A stretch of DNA of 10,369 bases. It comes from Clostridiales bacterium. GTDB taxonomy: Bacteria; Bacillota; Clostridia; Tissierellales; Dethiosulfatibacteraceae. Made by a program: the position numbers and the translations under genes. The stretch is taken from positions 57,430-67,798 of the forward strand of contig DPPH01000052.1 of assembly GCA_003539375.1 (NCBI GenBank). Reading direction: 5' to 3'. A model generated the notes under the pieces. The model worked only from the letters and a program-made list of their open reading frames with translations. It did no database searches and was not told the origin of the DNA. Below, piece after piece: positions 1 to 5,979 of the stretch; the stretch's first letter is position 1, and every line of letters starts with the position of its first letter.

Positions 1-177
1 ACTAGAGTTAGTAGGATTATGAAAAGAGATGGTATTAGTTGGGATGAAGCCGAAAGAGTTATAAGCAAGCAGATGAAGGATGAAGAAAAAGAAATGTATG
101 CTGATATAATAATAGAGAATAACGGAAGTTTACAAGATTTGAAAGAAAAAATAGTCAGTTTTTTAACAAACATTTAA
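1..177 (+). CDS. coaE: Dephospho-CoA kinase, C-terminal part (cut by window start)
   Basis: The frame is open from base 1 and ends in TAA at 175-177, giving the last 59 residues. CoaE phosphorylates the 3'-hydroxyl of the ribose of dephospho-CoA with ATP, the last step of cytoplasmic coenzyme A synthesis. The visible part fits the C-terminal end of the family: an Arg-rich start (TRVSRIMKRDG), a helix ending in an SKQM segment, then the characteristic MYADIIIENNGSLQDLKEKI tail, in which the enzyme's last beta strand (AD-x-x-I-x-N-x-G) is followed by a closing helix. The P-loop and the CoA-binding part lie upstream of the window. No terminator is visible between its stop and the next promoter, about 23 bases later. 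The identification rests on the tail motif alone but is a good match. Confidence 0.85.
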   Translation, partial: TRVSRIMKRDGISWDEAERVISKQMKDEEKEMYADIIIENNGSLQDLKEKIVSFLTNI

Positions 178-179
178 AA

Positions 180-208
180 TAGAAAATATTTTAAAAGAAT
201 GTTATAAT
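180..208 (+). promoter_or_regulatory. Extended -10 promoter of the NAPRTase gene
   Basis: A perfect TATAAT at 203-208 is preceded by TG one base upstream (200-201), an extended -10 element. The -35 region (TAGAAA at 180-185, 17-base spacer) is poor, as is common for extended -10 promoters. Transcription would start near 215, giving a short leader before the AGGAGG ribosome binding site at 229-234. No riboswitch-sized leader is present. Confidence 0.7.
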
Positions 209-241
209 ACTGTACTATATACAGACTCAGGAGGAAGTAAA

Positions 242-1279
242 ATGGAAAGTATTAAAAGCTTAGAGGACATTAAAGATATAAAAGTCAGTGAATTAGAAAA
301 AAAACTTGTTTCGGCAAATCACGAAGATATTTTAAGAGGTTTGACTACAGATGTTTATTTTGTAAGAACGTTAGACATATTAAAGCATATGGAATTAGAT
401 GAAACTGAAGTAACTGCTGAAATTTTTGCGAGAAAAGAAGGAATTTTTGTAGGGATTGAAGAAGTAAAGGAAATTTTAAAAGATAAAGATATTGAACTAT
501 GGGCTTTAGATGAAGGTGAAAGATTTAAACCTAAAGATACTCTAGTTAGGATAAAAGGCAAGTATAATGAATTTGCTATTTATGAATCAGTTATTTTAGG
601 GTGTCTAGCCAGCCCATCAGGATGGGCTACAGCTGCCGATGAAGTTAAAAAGGCCTGCGATGGAAGTGATTTTGTAGTTTTCGGAACAAGGCATCTTCAC
701 CCCTCAGTATCTACAGTAATGGAAAGGGCAGCATACATAGGGGGAGCATCATCTGTAAGCAATGTTTTAGCTGCAAAAAGATTGGGAATTGAACCAACTG
801 GTACCTTACCTCATGCATCCTTTATAATAGCGGGAGATACTGTAAAAGTTGCAAAGGCATACAATGAAATTTCCCCTGAAAATCATAAGAGAATTATCTT
901 AGTAGATACATTCAAAGATGAAGTTGAAGAATCATTAAGGGTTGCAGAAGCATTAGGAGAAAATTTGTATGCTATAAGATTAGATACTCCAAGTGAAAGA
1001 GGTGGAGTAAGTCCAGAACTTGTAAAAGAAGTTAGACACCACTTAGATATGAAAGGTTACGAATGGGTAAAGATATTTGTGTCCGGTGGATTAACTCCTG
1101 AAAGGATAAGAGAATTAAAGGCAGCAGGTGCAGATAGTTTTGGTGTAGGAAGCTATATATCTGGAGCTAGAGCTATAGATATGACTATGGATATAAAAGA
1201 AGTAAATGGTGAACCTATAGCTAAAAGGGGTAGATTACCTGGAATCGTTGAAAATGATAATATTAAAAAAATAAAATAG
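242..1279 (+). CDS. pncB: Nicotinate phosphoribosyltransferase (NAPRTase), short form
   Basis: 345 residues. The enzyme joins nicotinate to PRPP, with ATP hydrolysis, to give nicotinate mononucleotide in the NAD salvage pathway of the cytoplasm. Family marks in order: an N-terminal strand domain with TDVYFVRT (36-42); FGTRHLHP (147-154); GTLPHASF (187-194), whose His191 fits the histidine that is phosphorylated in the family; VDTF (221-224); IRLDTPSERGG (245-255); SGGL (281-284) and GVGSYISG (301-308), the phosphate-binding loops of the type II PRTase barrel. The length fits the short archaeal/clostridial form rather than the roughly 480-residue Bacillus type. The ATG at 242 sits 7 bases after AGGAGG (229-234). 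The gene has its own promoter and looks monocistronic; no clear terminator follows, so readthrough into the tRNA-Leu unit is possible. A related activity, such as a quinolinate or nicotinamide PRTase, is less likely given GTRHLHP and the length. Confidence 0.88.
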   Translation: MESIKSLEDIKDIKVSELEKKLVSANHEDILRGLTTDVYFVRTLDILKHMELDETEVTAEIFARKEGIFVGIEEVKEILKDKDIELWALDEGERFKPKDTLVRIKGKYNEFAIYESVILGCLASPSGWATAADEVKKACDGSDFVVFGTRHLHPSVSTVMERAAYIGGASSVSNVLAAKRLGIEPTGTLPHASFIIAGDTVKVAKAYNEISPENHKRIILVDTFKDEVEESLRVAEALGENLYAIRLDTPSERGGVSPELVKEVRHHLDMKGYEWVKIFVSGGLTPERIRELKAAGADSFGVGSYISGARAIDMTMDIKEVNGEPIAKRGRLPGIVENDNIKKIK

Positions 1280-1281
1280 TC

Positions 1282-1310
1282 TTTACAATGATTATGAAAT
1301 TAAATATAAT
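1282..1310 (+). promoter_or_regulatory. Strong sigma-A promoter of tRNA-Leu
   Basis: TTTACA (1282-1287) and a perfect TATAAT (1305-1310) are separated by exactly 17 bases. The -35 starts three bases after the NAPRTase stop codon. Transcription would start near 1317, giving a precursor leader of about 44 bases that contains the hairpin at 1332-1354. Confidence 0.8.
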
Positions 1311-1324
1311 AAAAAATTGTTAGA

Positions 1325-1354
1325 ATAAAAAAAGGTATGGTTAAACCATACCTT
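1325..1354 (-). terminator. Rho-independent terminator of the minus-strand aminopeptidase gene
   Basis: A perfect inverted repeat pairs 1332-1342 with 1344-1354; in practice this is a 9-bp stem with a 5-base loop. Read on the minus strand the hairpin is followed by a run of seven T (complement of 1327-1333), the normal form of an intrinsic terminator. On the plus strand the stem is followed by AGTTGT and then the tRNA, with no T-run, so it should not stop the tRNA transcript. It is the only terminator-like structure downstream of the aminopeptidase gene, so that mRNA probably crosses the tRNA in antisense. Confidence 0.75.
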
Positions 1355-1360
1355 AGTTGT

Positions 1361-1447
1361 GCAAGTGTGGTGGAATAGGCAGACACGCAGGCTTGAGGGG
1401 TCTGTGGTAGAAATACCGTGAGGGTTCGAATCCCTCCACTTGCACCA
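1361..1447 (+). tRNA. tRNA-Leu, anticodon GAG, with encoded CCA
   Basis: A full class II cloverleaf can be folded by eye. The acceptor stem is GCAAGTG (1361-1367) with CACTTGC (1437-1443). The D arm carries the AGGCAG-type loop. The anticodon stem is CAGGC (1388-1392) with GTCTG (1400-1404), with the seven-base loop TTGAGGG and anticodon GAG at 1395-1397. The long variable arm is GGTA-GAAA-TACC (1406-1417). The T stem is GAGGG/CCCTC around TTCGAAT (1425-1431). The discriminator is A1444 and CCA is encoded at 1445-1447. The long variable arm and A73 fit leucine; GAG reads CUC and CUU codons. The 3' end lies only three bases from the stop codon of the converging aminopeptidase gene. Confidence 0.96.
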
Positions 1448-1450
1448 TTT

Positions 1451-2680
1451 TTATGCCCATTTTCCATTTTTAAATATATATTCTTTATCTCCGTTAGGTA
1501 ACACACCTATTATATTCAAATATTCAGAACCGATCATAAAATCTAGATGAACAGTACTTTCATTAAATCCGATACTATCTTTTTCTTCCTCACTTAATCC
1601 GGAAGTGCCTCCCTCTAAACACATAGGTAAAGCATCACCTAATGCTAAGTGACAGGATGCATTTTCGTCGTATAAGGTATTAAAAAATAGAGTATCTAAC
1701 TGATATATTGGAGTGTTTACTGGTACAAGTGCTACTTCTCCTAAATATTTGGCACCTTCATCTGTATCCAGGAAAGTTTCCATAAGGTCTCCACCTTTAG
1801 AAGCTCCGAAGTCTATTACTTTACCATCTTTAAACTCAAACCATAAATCTTCTATTACGTTTCCGTTATAAACTAAAGGCATAGTAGCTTGTACTCTTCC
1901 ATTAGTCATGTATTTATTTGGAGAAGTACAAATTTCTTCCGTAGGAATATTTGGCATAACATCAACATTGTTTGGCCCTTTAGTGACAGCACCAAACCAT
2001 TTTCCTTTTTCTATCATTCCAATCTCAAAATTAGTCCCGGGACCTTCATAAATAAATTTAACAAAACCTTTATCAGTAAGGTAATTGTACTTGTTCTTCA
2101 AATTACTAACATGATTATTCCAAAGTTCTTGATAGTTTTCTTTATCAACTCGTGTACATTTAAAAATATAATCCCAAAGTTTATTATATGCATCTTCTTC
2201 ATTTAGTTTAGGGAAGATTTTTTTAGCCCAGGGCTTTGAAGCAGCTAAAGCAATAGTCCATTTGTTATCAAAGGAAGATAGTTTTTTCTGGAAAAACTCC
2301 AAGGCCTTAGATTTTACTTTAGACCATTGTCCCAAAAGCTTGCTATCCACATCTTTAAAGACTTCAGGGTCTGGTGCAGATAGACTAATAACCGACCATC
2401 CTTCTTCTATATACTCTTTGTATCTTTTTATCTCCCAGTCGGGAACACTTTCAAAAACTTTTTTTGGAGCATTGTTAAACTTTATTTTATCACTGTAAAA
2501 GTCGATCCACTTAATATATACGTTTTCTGCTCCTAAATCGAAAGCTTTTTTCATTAAAAGTCTAGCAAATTCTGCATCATCGATAGATGATCTAATTTCA
2601 ATTTTTTCATTTTCTTGGACATTTATTCCTTTTTTTAGAATTATTTCTGCATAATTTTCTAATTTTTCTGTAAATTCCAT
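1451..2680 (-). CDS. M29-family aminopeptidase (AmpS/AmpT-like)
   Basis: 409 residues, the usual length of peptidase family M29, cytoplasmic enzymes with two metal ions that remove N-terminal residues from peptides. Expected metal ligands are visible: Glu248/249 in NIPTEEICTSP (244-254), Glu315 in YLGEVALV (312-319), His344 in NASCHLALGDA (340-350), and His378 and Asp380 in NESTVHLDFMIGS (373-385). In characterised members a tyrosine follows seven residues after the histidine of the H-x-A-L-G motif; here that position is Leu351. The start at 2680 has a GAGGTG ribosome site (2691-2686) five bases upstream. There is no signal peptide. The gene stands alone, divergent from the hydrogenase-like cluster and convergent with tRNA-Leu, so it is probably a general peptide-turnover gene unrelated to its neighbours. 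Confidence 0.9.
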   Translation of the reverse strand: MEFTEKLENYAEIILKKGINVQENEKIEIRSSIDDAEFARLLMKKAFDLGAENVYIKWIDFYSDKIKFNNAPKKVFESVPDWEIKRYKEYIEEGWSVISLSAPDPEVFKDVDSKLLGQWSKVKSKALEFFQKKLSSFDNKWTIALAASKPWAKKIFPKLNEEDAYNKLWDYIFKCTRVDKENYQELWNNHVSNLKNKYNYLTDKGFVKFIYEGPGTNFEIGMIEKGKWFGAVTKGPNNVDVMPNIPTEEICTSPNKYMTNGRVQATMPLVYNGNVIEDLWFEFKDGKVIDFGASKGGDLMETFLDTDEGAKYLGEVALVPVNTPIYQLDTLFFNTLYDENASCHLALGDALPMCLEGGTSGLSEEEKDSIGFNESTVHLDFMIGSEYLNIIGVLPNGDKEYIFKNGKWA

Positions 2681-2716
2681 ATAAACACCTCTTTTTGTTT
2701 TTATTTTACACTATTT

Positions 2717-2744
2717 ATTATATAATATTAGCTAAGTATTTAAA
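2717..2744 (-). promoter_or_regulatory. Possible promoter of the aminopeptidase gene
   Basis: On the minus strand TTTAAA (2744-2739) and TATAAT (2722-2717) are 16 bases apart, with the start codon about 37 bases after the -10. The -35 matches consensus at four of six places. The area is so A/T-rich that chance matches are likely, so this is only the best candidate. Confidence 0.4.
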
Positions 2745-2823
2745 CGAAATTGTTTTACAAAAGCGTTAACTAAATATTTTAATATCGTAACAAAACTTAA
2801 GGAAATTAAAATATCGGCCTAAA

Positions 2824-2841
2824 TTGACAAATAATTAACAA
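2824..2841 (+). promoter_or_regulatory. Rex-type redox operator over the -35 box
   Basis: TTGACAA, four bases (ATAA), TTAACAA. The clostridial Rex consensus is TTGTTAA-N4-TTAACAA; 12 of its 14 fixed positions match, the right half is perfect, and the two mismatches (A and C for TT) are what make the -35 hexamer. Rex is a repressor that releases DNA when NADH is high relative to NAD+. Binding here would directly block RNA polymerase. The repeat and its position are seen; Rex control is inferred. Confidence 0.7.
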
Positions 2842-2852
2842 TCTGGTATATT
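2824..2852 (+). promoter_or_regulatory. Promoter of the six-gene hydrogenase-like sensor operon
   Basis: A perfect -35 TTGACA (2824-2829) and -10 TATATT (2847-2852) are 17 bases apart, with TG at 2844-2845 forming an extended -10. This is the strongest promoter in the window. Transcription would start near 2859, about 22 bases before the ATG at 2881. A Rex-type operator covers the -35 and most of the spacer. Confidence 0.85.
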
Positions 2853-2870
2853 AGATTTAATAAAGTTTAT

Positions 2871-2875
2871 GGAGG
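2871..2875 (+). promoter_or_regulatory. Ribosome binding site that sets the start of the first DRTGG gene
   Basis: GGAGG lies five bases before the ATG at 2881. An in-frame ATG at 2869 overlaps this site and has no ribosome site of its own; it would also be only about ten bases from the predicted transcript start. The 2881 start is therefore preferred. Confidence 0.8.
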
Positions 2876-2880
2876 ATTTC

Positions 2881-3252
2881 ATGAAAATCAAAGATATTAA
2901 AGATATTTTAAAGGCAAAGATATATACTGGAGAAGAATTAATAGAGAACCAGATACAGGGGGTTTTTGCTTCCGATCTTATGAGTGATGTACTAACAACA
3001 GAATTTTTTGAAGATAGGTCTATCCTTGTTTCTGGCTTAAATAACCCTCAAGTTATAAGAACAGCAGAAATGCTTGATATTGAAGCGGTACTATTAGTTA
3101 GAGGAAAAATCCCAAATGAAGAAACTATATCCATGGCAAAAGACAATAATATAGTACTTATGACAACAAATTACAATATGTACAATGCATGTGGTATACT
3201 TTACTCAAAAGGGATTAAAGGATTAAGTAATGAAAAAAATCAAGAGTTATAG
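2881..3252 (+). CDS. DRTGG-domain protein, first gene of the sensor operon
   Basis: 123 residues from the chosen ATG. The whole protein fits a single small DRTGG-type alpha/beta domain, best known as a regulatory module beside CBS domains or in phosphotransacetylase-like proteins; its ligand is unknown. Visible family pattern: a leader helix, ASDLMSDVL, then a strand with SGLNNPQVIRTAEML, a second strand VLLVRGK, and the closing IVLMTTNYNMYNACGILY. Stand-alone proteins of this kind are typical of clostridial clusters with an RsbW-like ATPase and an Fe-only hydrogenase domain protein, as here. The last 23 bases overlap the next gene in another frame, so the two are probably translationally coupled. 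The C-terminal tail after GIKGL is polar and probably unfolded. A regulatory role is inferred; no catalytic residues are seen. Confidence 0.78.
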   Translation: MKIKDIKDILKAKIYTGEELIENQIQGVFASDLMSDVLTTEFFEDRSILVSGLNNPQVIRTAEMLDIEAVLLVRGKIPNEETISMAKDNNIVLMTTNYNMYNACGILYSKGIKGLSNEKNQEL

Positions 3253-3652
3253 TTATAGGATAAACAAAAATGATTTTGTAAATGCTGGGAAGGTTTCAAG
3301 CGAAATCAAAAAAAATTTAAAAAAAATAGGCTTTACAAATAAAATAATCAGAAAACTTGCAGTCATTTCTTATGAGGGAGAAATGAATATCATAATTCAT
3401 TCTGAAGGTGGAGGAATAGAGTTAGAAATATATGAAGACAAAATAACCCTCAATATTAGGGATATTGGACCAGGTATAGATGATGTAGAATTAGCTATGA
3501 CAGAAGGATATTCAACAGCTCCAAGTGAAGTAAGAGAGTTAGGTTTTGGGGCGGGAATGGGCTTACCTAATATAAATAACTGTTCCGATGATTTTAAAAT
3601 TACATCTAGTGAAAATGGAACGAAAATCGAATCTACAATTTACTTGGAGTAG
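3230..3652 (+). CDS. RsbW-like GHKL ATPase (anti-sigma factor / serine kinase type)
   Basis: 140 residues, the size of SpoIIAB/RsbW proteins, with one HATPase domain. The N-box is E49-x3-N53-x3-H57 (EGEMNIIIH), the G1 box is D78-x-G80-x-G82 (DIGPGI), and the glycine-rich ATP lid is GFGAGMGL (105-112). In characterised relatives these proteins phosphorylate a STAS-domain antagonist or bind a sigma factor. No STAS antagonist, sigma factor or PP2C phosphatase gene is in the window, so the partner is unknown. The start at 3230 has AAAGGA (3217-3222) seven bases upstream and lies inside the preceding gene. The stop overlaps the ribosome site of the hydrogenase-like gene. It may pass a signal from that protein to an effector; this is inferred from position. 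Confidence 0.85.
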   Translation: MKKIKSYSYRINKNDFVNAGKVSSEIKKNLKKIGFTNKIIRKLAVISYEGEMNIIIHSEGGGIELEIYEDKITLNIRDIGPGIDDVELAMTEGYSTAPSEVRELGFGAGMGLPNINNCSDDFKITSSENGTKIESTIYLE

Positions 3653-3661
3653 GAGGAGAAG

Positions 3662-4903
3662 ATGAAGCGTACTTTTTATTTAGAAAAGGACAAATGTAAA
3701 GGTTGTACTAACTGTATGAGAAAGTGTCCTACAGAAGCAATAAGAATTGTGAATGGGAAAGCAGTTATAGATGACGATAAATGTATAAATTGTGGCGAAT
3801 GTATAAGAGTATGTCCCTACAATGCATATACATCAATTACAGATAAAATAGAAGATTTGCAAAATTATAAATATAATATAGCAATTCCCTCAACTACTGT
3901 ATATGGGCAGTTTGCTTTAGGTACAGAAATATGCAAAATCCACAATGCTCTAATTGGCCTTGGTTTTGATTATGTATACGATGAAAGTTGGGCAGCAGAA
4001 TTAGTAACCAGAGCTATAAGAGTTAAAGTGAATGCCGATAAAAATATTAAACCTAAAATTTCTTCCAACTGTCCCGCTATGGTTAGGTTAATAAAAATAA
4101 AGTATCCAGGGTTATTAGATAACATAATAGAAGTAGAAGCACCAATGGAAATAGCTGCTAGATTAGCTATTGATAAAGCCCGAAGCATAGATAAAAATTT
4201 GAAAAAAGAAGATATAGGAGTATTTTATATATCACCTTGTCCTGCTAAAACCCTAAGTGTTAAAGAACCTATAGGCAAGGATAAGTCTTATATAAATAAA
4301 GTGATATCTCTAAAGGAAATATACGGAGATATGGTAAGAGAATTAAAAATGCATGATAATATGTGTTATTCAAATCCATCTTTAACAGGATTGAAGTGGT
4401 CAATTTCAGGAGGACAAACCGATGCTTGTGATTTCGAAAATAGCATTGCTGTTTCCGGTCTAGAAAATGTAATTGATGTTTTAGAAGAACTAGAATTAGG
4501 AAAGTTGGATCACATTGACTATTTAGAAATTTTATCCTGTAATGGAGGATGTGTAGGTGGAACTTATAATTTTGAAAATCCTTTTGTTGCCAACAGTAAC
4601 ATTAAACACATACTTAAGACTCTAAAAGAAGACAAACTTAAAAATGAATTTACAGAGAAATTTGAAGAACTAAATAAAGATGGTTATTTTGATATTGAAA
4701 TATATAAAGAGATAGAAGAAAAAAAACCTAATATTAAAGAAGCTATTGAAAAAATGGACAGGATAGAAGTAGTTTATGAAAAACTACCAAAATTAGATTG
4801 CGGTTCCTGTGGTGCACCTACATGCAAGGCATTAGCCGAGGATATTGAAGATGGCAAAAAAACAATAGATGATTGTGTAATACTTAAATTAGAGGAGAAG
4901 TAA
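3662..4903 (+). CDS. Sensory-type [FeFe]-hydrogenase-like iron-sulfur protein
   Basis: 413 residues, cytoplasmic. Domains in order: a two-cluster ferredoxin domain (C12, C15, C18, C22 and C41, C44, C47, C51); a compact Fe-only hydrogenase catalytic domain (about 70-320); and a C-terminal four-cysteine Fe-S domain (C380-x2-C383-x4-C388-x16-C405) of the type also found in RnfB. All four H-cluster ligands of [FeFe] hydrogenases appear kept: C137 (SSNCP), C193 (SPCPAK), C293 and C297 (SCNGGCVGG). The proton-relay cysteine of the TSCCP motif is Asn136, the methionines of motifs L2 and L3 are Ser191 and Leu291, and the conserved Glu of L2 is replaced. This is the look of putative sensory hydrogenases (group C/D, HydS), not bulk H2-producing enzymes; unlike group C it has no PAS domain. 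The ribosome site AGGAGGAG (3651-3658) overlaps the preceding stop. It is the probable sensor of the operon, for H2 or ferredoxin redox state. Confidence 0.85.
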   Translation: MKRTFYLEKDKCKGCTNCMRKCPTEAIRIVNGKAVIDDDKCINCGECIRVCPYNAYTSITDKIEDLQNYKYNIAIPSTTVYGQFALGTEICKIHNALIGLGFDYVYDESWAAELVTRAIRVKVNADKNIKPKISSNCPAMVRLIKIKYPGLLDNIIEVEAPMEIAARLAIDKARSIDKNLKKEDIGVFYISPCPAKTLSVKEPIGKDKSYINKVISLKEIYGDMVRELKMHDNMCYSNPSLTGLKWSISGGQTDACDFENSIAVSGLENVIDVLEELELGKLDHIDYLEILSCNGGCVGGTYNFENPFVANSNIKHILKTLKEDKLKNEFTEKFEELNKDGYFDIEIYKEIEEKKPNIKEAIEKMDRIEVVYEKLPKLDCGSCGAPTCKALAEDIEDGKKTIDDCVILKLEEK

Positions 4904-4905
4904 TA

Positions 4906-5235
4906 ATGAATATAACTAATTTAATAAAAGAATTAAATTTGGATGTAGAAACTCAAGTTAATAATGATATAACGTTTGATAATGTTTATATAGGAGATTT
5001 GCTGAGTGTTGTAATGTCAAATGCAAAAGAAAATAGCATTTGGATTACTATACAAACCCATCTTAACATAGTAGCGGTGGCAGACTTAATAGATATTTCT
5101 GCAATTTTGGTTGTAGAAAATATGGATGTGGACGAAGATACGGTGGAAAAGGCAAATGAACTTGGAATTCCAATTTTAACAACAGATAAGTCTGCTTATG
5201 AGGTAGCTTGTGAAATATGCAAACTTGAAAACTAA
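4906..5235 (+). CDS. Second, divergent DRTGG-like domain protein
   Basis: 109 residues, a single small domain. It aligns by eye with the first DRTGG protein: IGDLLSVVMS against ASDLMSDVLT, HLNIVAVADLIDISAILVVE against NPQVIRTAEMLDIEAVLLVR, and GIPILTTDKSAYEVACEI against NIVLMTTNYNMYNACGIL. The SGLNNP loop of the first copy has become QTHLN. The ATG follows the hydrogenase-like stop codon by two bases; its ribosome site GAGGAG (4892-4897) lies inside that gene, so the two are tightly coupled. It probably arose by duplication and diverged; it may bind a different ligand or partner. Function unknown. Confidence 0.75.
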   Translation: MNITNLIKELNLDVETQVNNDITFDNVYIGDLLSVVMSNAKENSIWITIQTHLNIVAVADLIDISAILVVENMDVDEDTVEKANELGIPILTTDKSAYEVACEICKLEN

Positions 5236-5257
5236 TATTTAATAAGAAGTTGATTAC

Positions 5258-5941
5258 ATGAAATACTACTACGATTTACACATACACTCAAACTTATCTC
5301 CCTGTGGCCATAAAGACATGACACCAAATAATATAGTCAACATGGCTTATATTAAAAAATTAGATGTGATTTCCGTTACAGACCACAACACTTGCTGTAA
5401 TTTTCCAGCTGTTGAAAAGGTAGCCAAGGCTCGCAATTTAAAAGTTATACCAGGGATTGAGGTTAATACTAAAGAAGAGGTTCACCTTCTGTGCTATTTT
5501 AAAAGTTATAAAAACTGTAAATCCTTTTCTAGAAAGATTTACAAAAAACTACCTAAAATTAAAAATAAAGAAGAAATTTTTGGTGAACAAGTAATATACG
5601 ATGAAAATGACATGGTTCTTGGAAAGGAAGAGATACTTCTTACCAATGCGTCTAATATAAGCATAAATGAAGTAATAATTTTAGTTAAGAAGCATGAGGG
5701 TATAGTTATTCCTTCTCATGTTGAAAGAAAAGCAAATGGAATTATAGGAGTATTAGGATTTATTCCCGAAGAAAATAATTTTGATTATATAGAAGTTACA
5801 GGTAAAATAAGCGACGAGCTGTTGAAAAAACTAAAAAATAAATATAAAATAATAAGGAATTCCGATGCTCATAATTTAGTAGAAATATCAGAGAGAACAA
5901 ATTATTTAGAACTAGAGGATATTGAAGATTTATTTTTATAA
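5258..5941 (+). CDS. PHP-domain metal-dependent phosphoesterase
   Basis: 227 residues of the PHP superfamily, metal-dependent hydrolases of phosphate esters. Metal-binding motifs are complete: H8-x-H10 (DLHIHSNLSPCG), TDHN (41-44, with D42 and H43), E68 in PGIEVNT, H76 in VHLLCYF, H154 in PSHVER, and D203-x-H205 in NSDAHN. The substrate cannot be told from sequence; relatives act on histidinol phosphate, nucleoside 3',5'-bisphosphates or short oligonucleotides. The YDLHIHS-x-LSPCG start is typical of the PHP protein found next to clostridial hydrogenase regulatory clusters. The start at 5258 is 22 bases after the preceding stop, with only a weak AAGAAG ribosome site, which suggests low or coupled translation. 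A small hairpin with a T-run follows at once. Confidence 0.85.
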   Translation: MKYYYDLHIHSNLSPCGHKDMTPNNIVNMAYIKKLDVISVTDHNTCCNFPAVEKVAKARNLKVIPGIEVNTKEEVHLLCYFKSYKNCKSFSRKIYKKLPKIKNKEEIFGEQVIYDENDMVLGKEEILLTNASNISINEVIILVKKHEGIVIPSHVERKANGIIGVLGFIPEENNFDYIEVTGKISDELLKKLKNKYKIIRNSDAHNLVEISERTNYLELEDIEDLFL

Positions 5942-5942
5942 T

Positions 5943-5965
5943 AAGGATTGGAATATCCTTTTTTT
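5943..5965 (+). terminator. Weak intrinsic terminator or attenuator between the PHP and GHKL genes
   Basis: AAGGAT (5943-5948) pairs with ATCCTT (5955-5960) around a six-base loop, followed by an unbroken T-run to 5965. The six-bp stem is short and mostly A/T, so it would stop only part of the transcripts. It starts one base after the PHP stop codon and ends five bases before the next ribosome site, so it could lower expression of the last gene relative to the first five. Confidence 0.55.
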
Positions 5966-5979
5966 ATTTAGGAGGTTTT

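Noticed and set aside
1332..1354. Hairpin as a plus-strand terminator for the NAPRTase gene
   Set aside because: On the plus strand it is followed by AGTTGT and not a T-run; only the minus-strand reading gives a normal terminator.
1300..1506. Minus-strand open frame covering the tRNA-Leu gene
   Set aside because: It translates the antisense of the tRNA and part of the peptidase end in another frame. Such tRNA-derived peptides are a common annotation artefact.
1889..2498. Plus-strand open frames at 1889-2206 and 2262-2498
   Set aside because: They lie antisense to the M29 aminopeptidase gene, resemble no family and lack a ribosome site; they are by-products of the real gene.
2869..2880. Upstream in-frame ATG for the first DRTGG gene
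   Set aside because: It overlaps the GGAGG ribosome site of the ATG at 2881, has no site of its own and is only about ten bases from the predicted transcript start.
3662..4903. Catalytic H2-evolving [FeFe] hydrogenase
   Set aside because: The relay cysteine, the active-site methionines and the L2 glutamate are replaced, the protein is short, and the neighbours are signalling proteins, not electron-transfer subunits.
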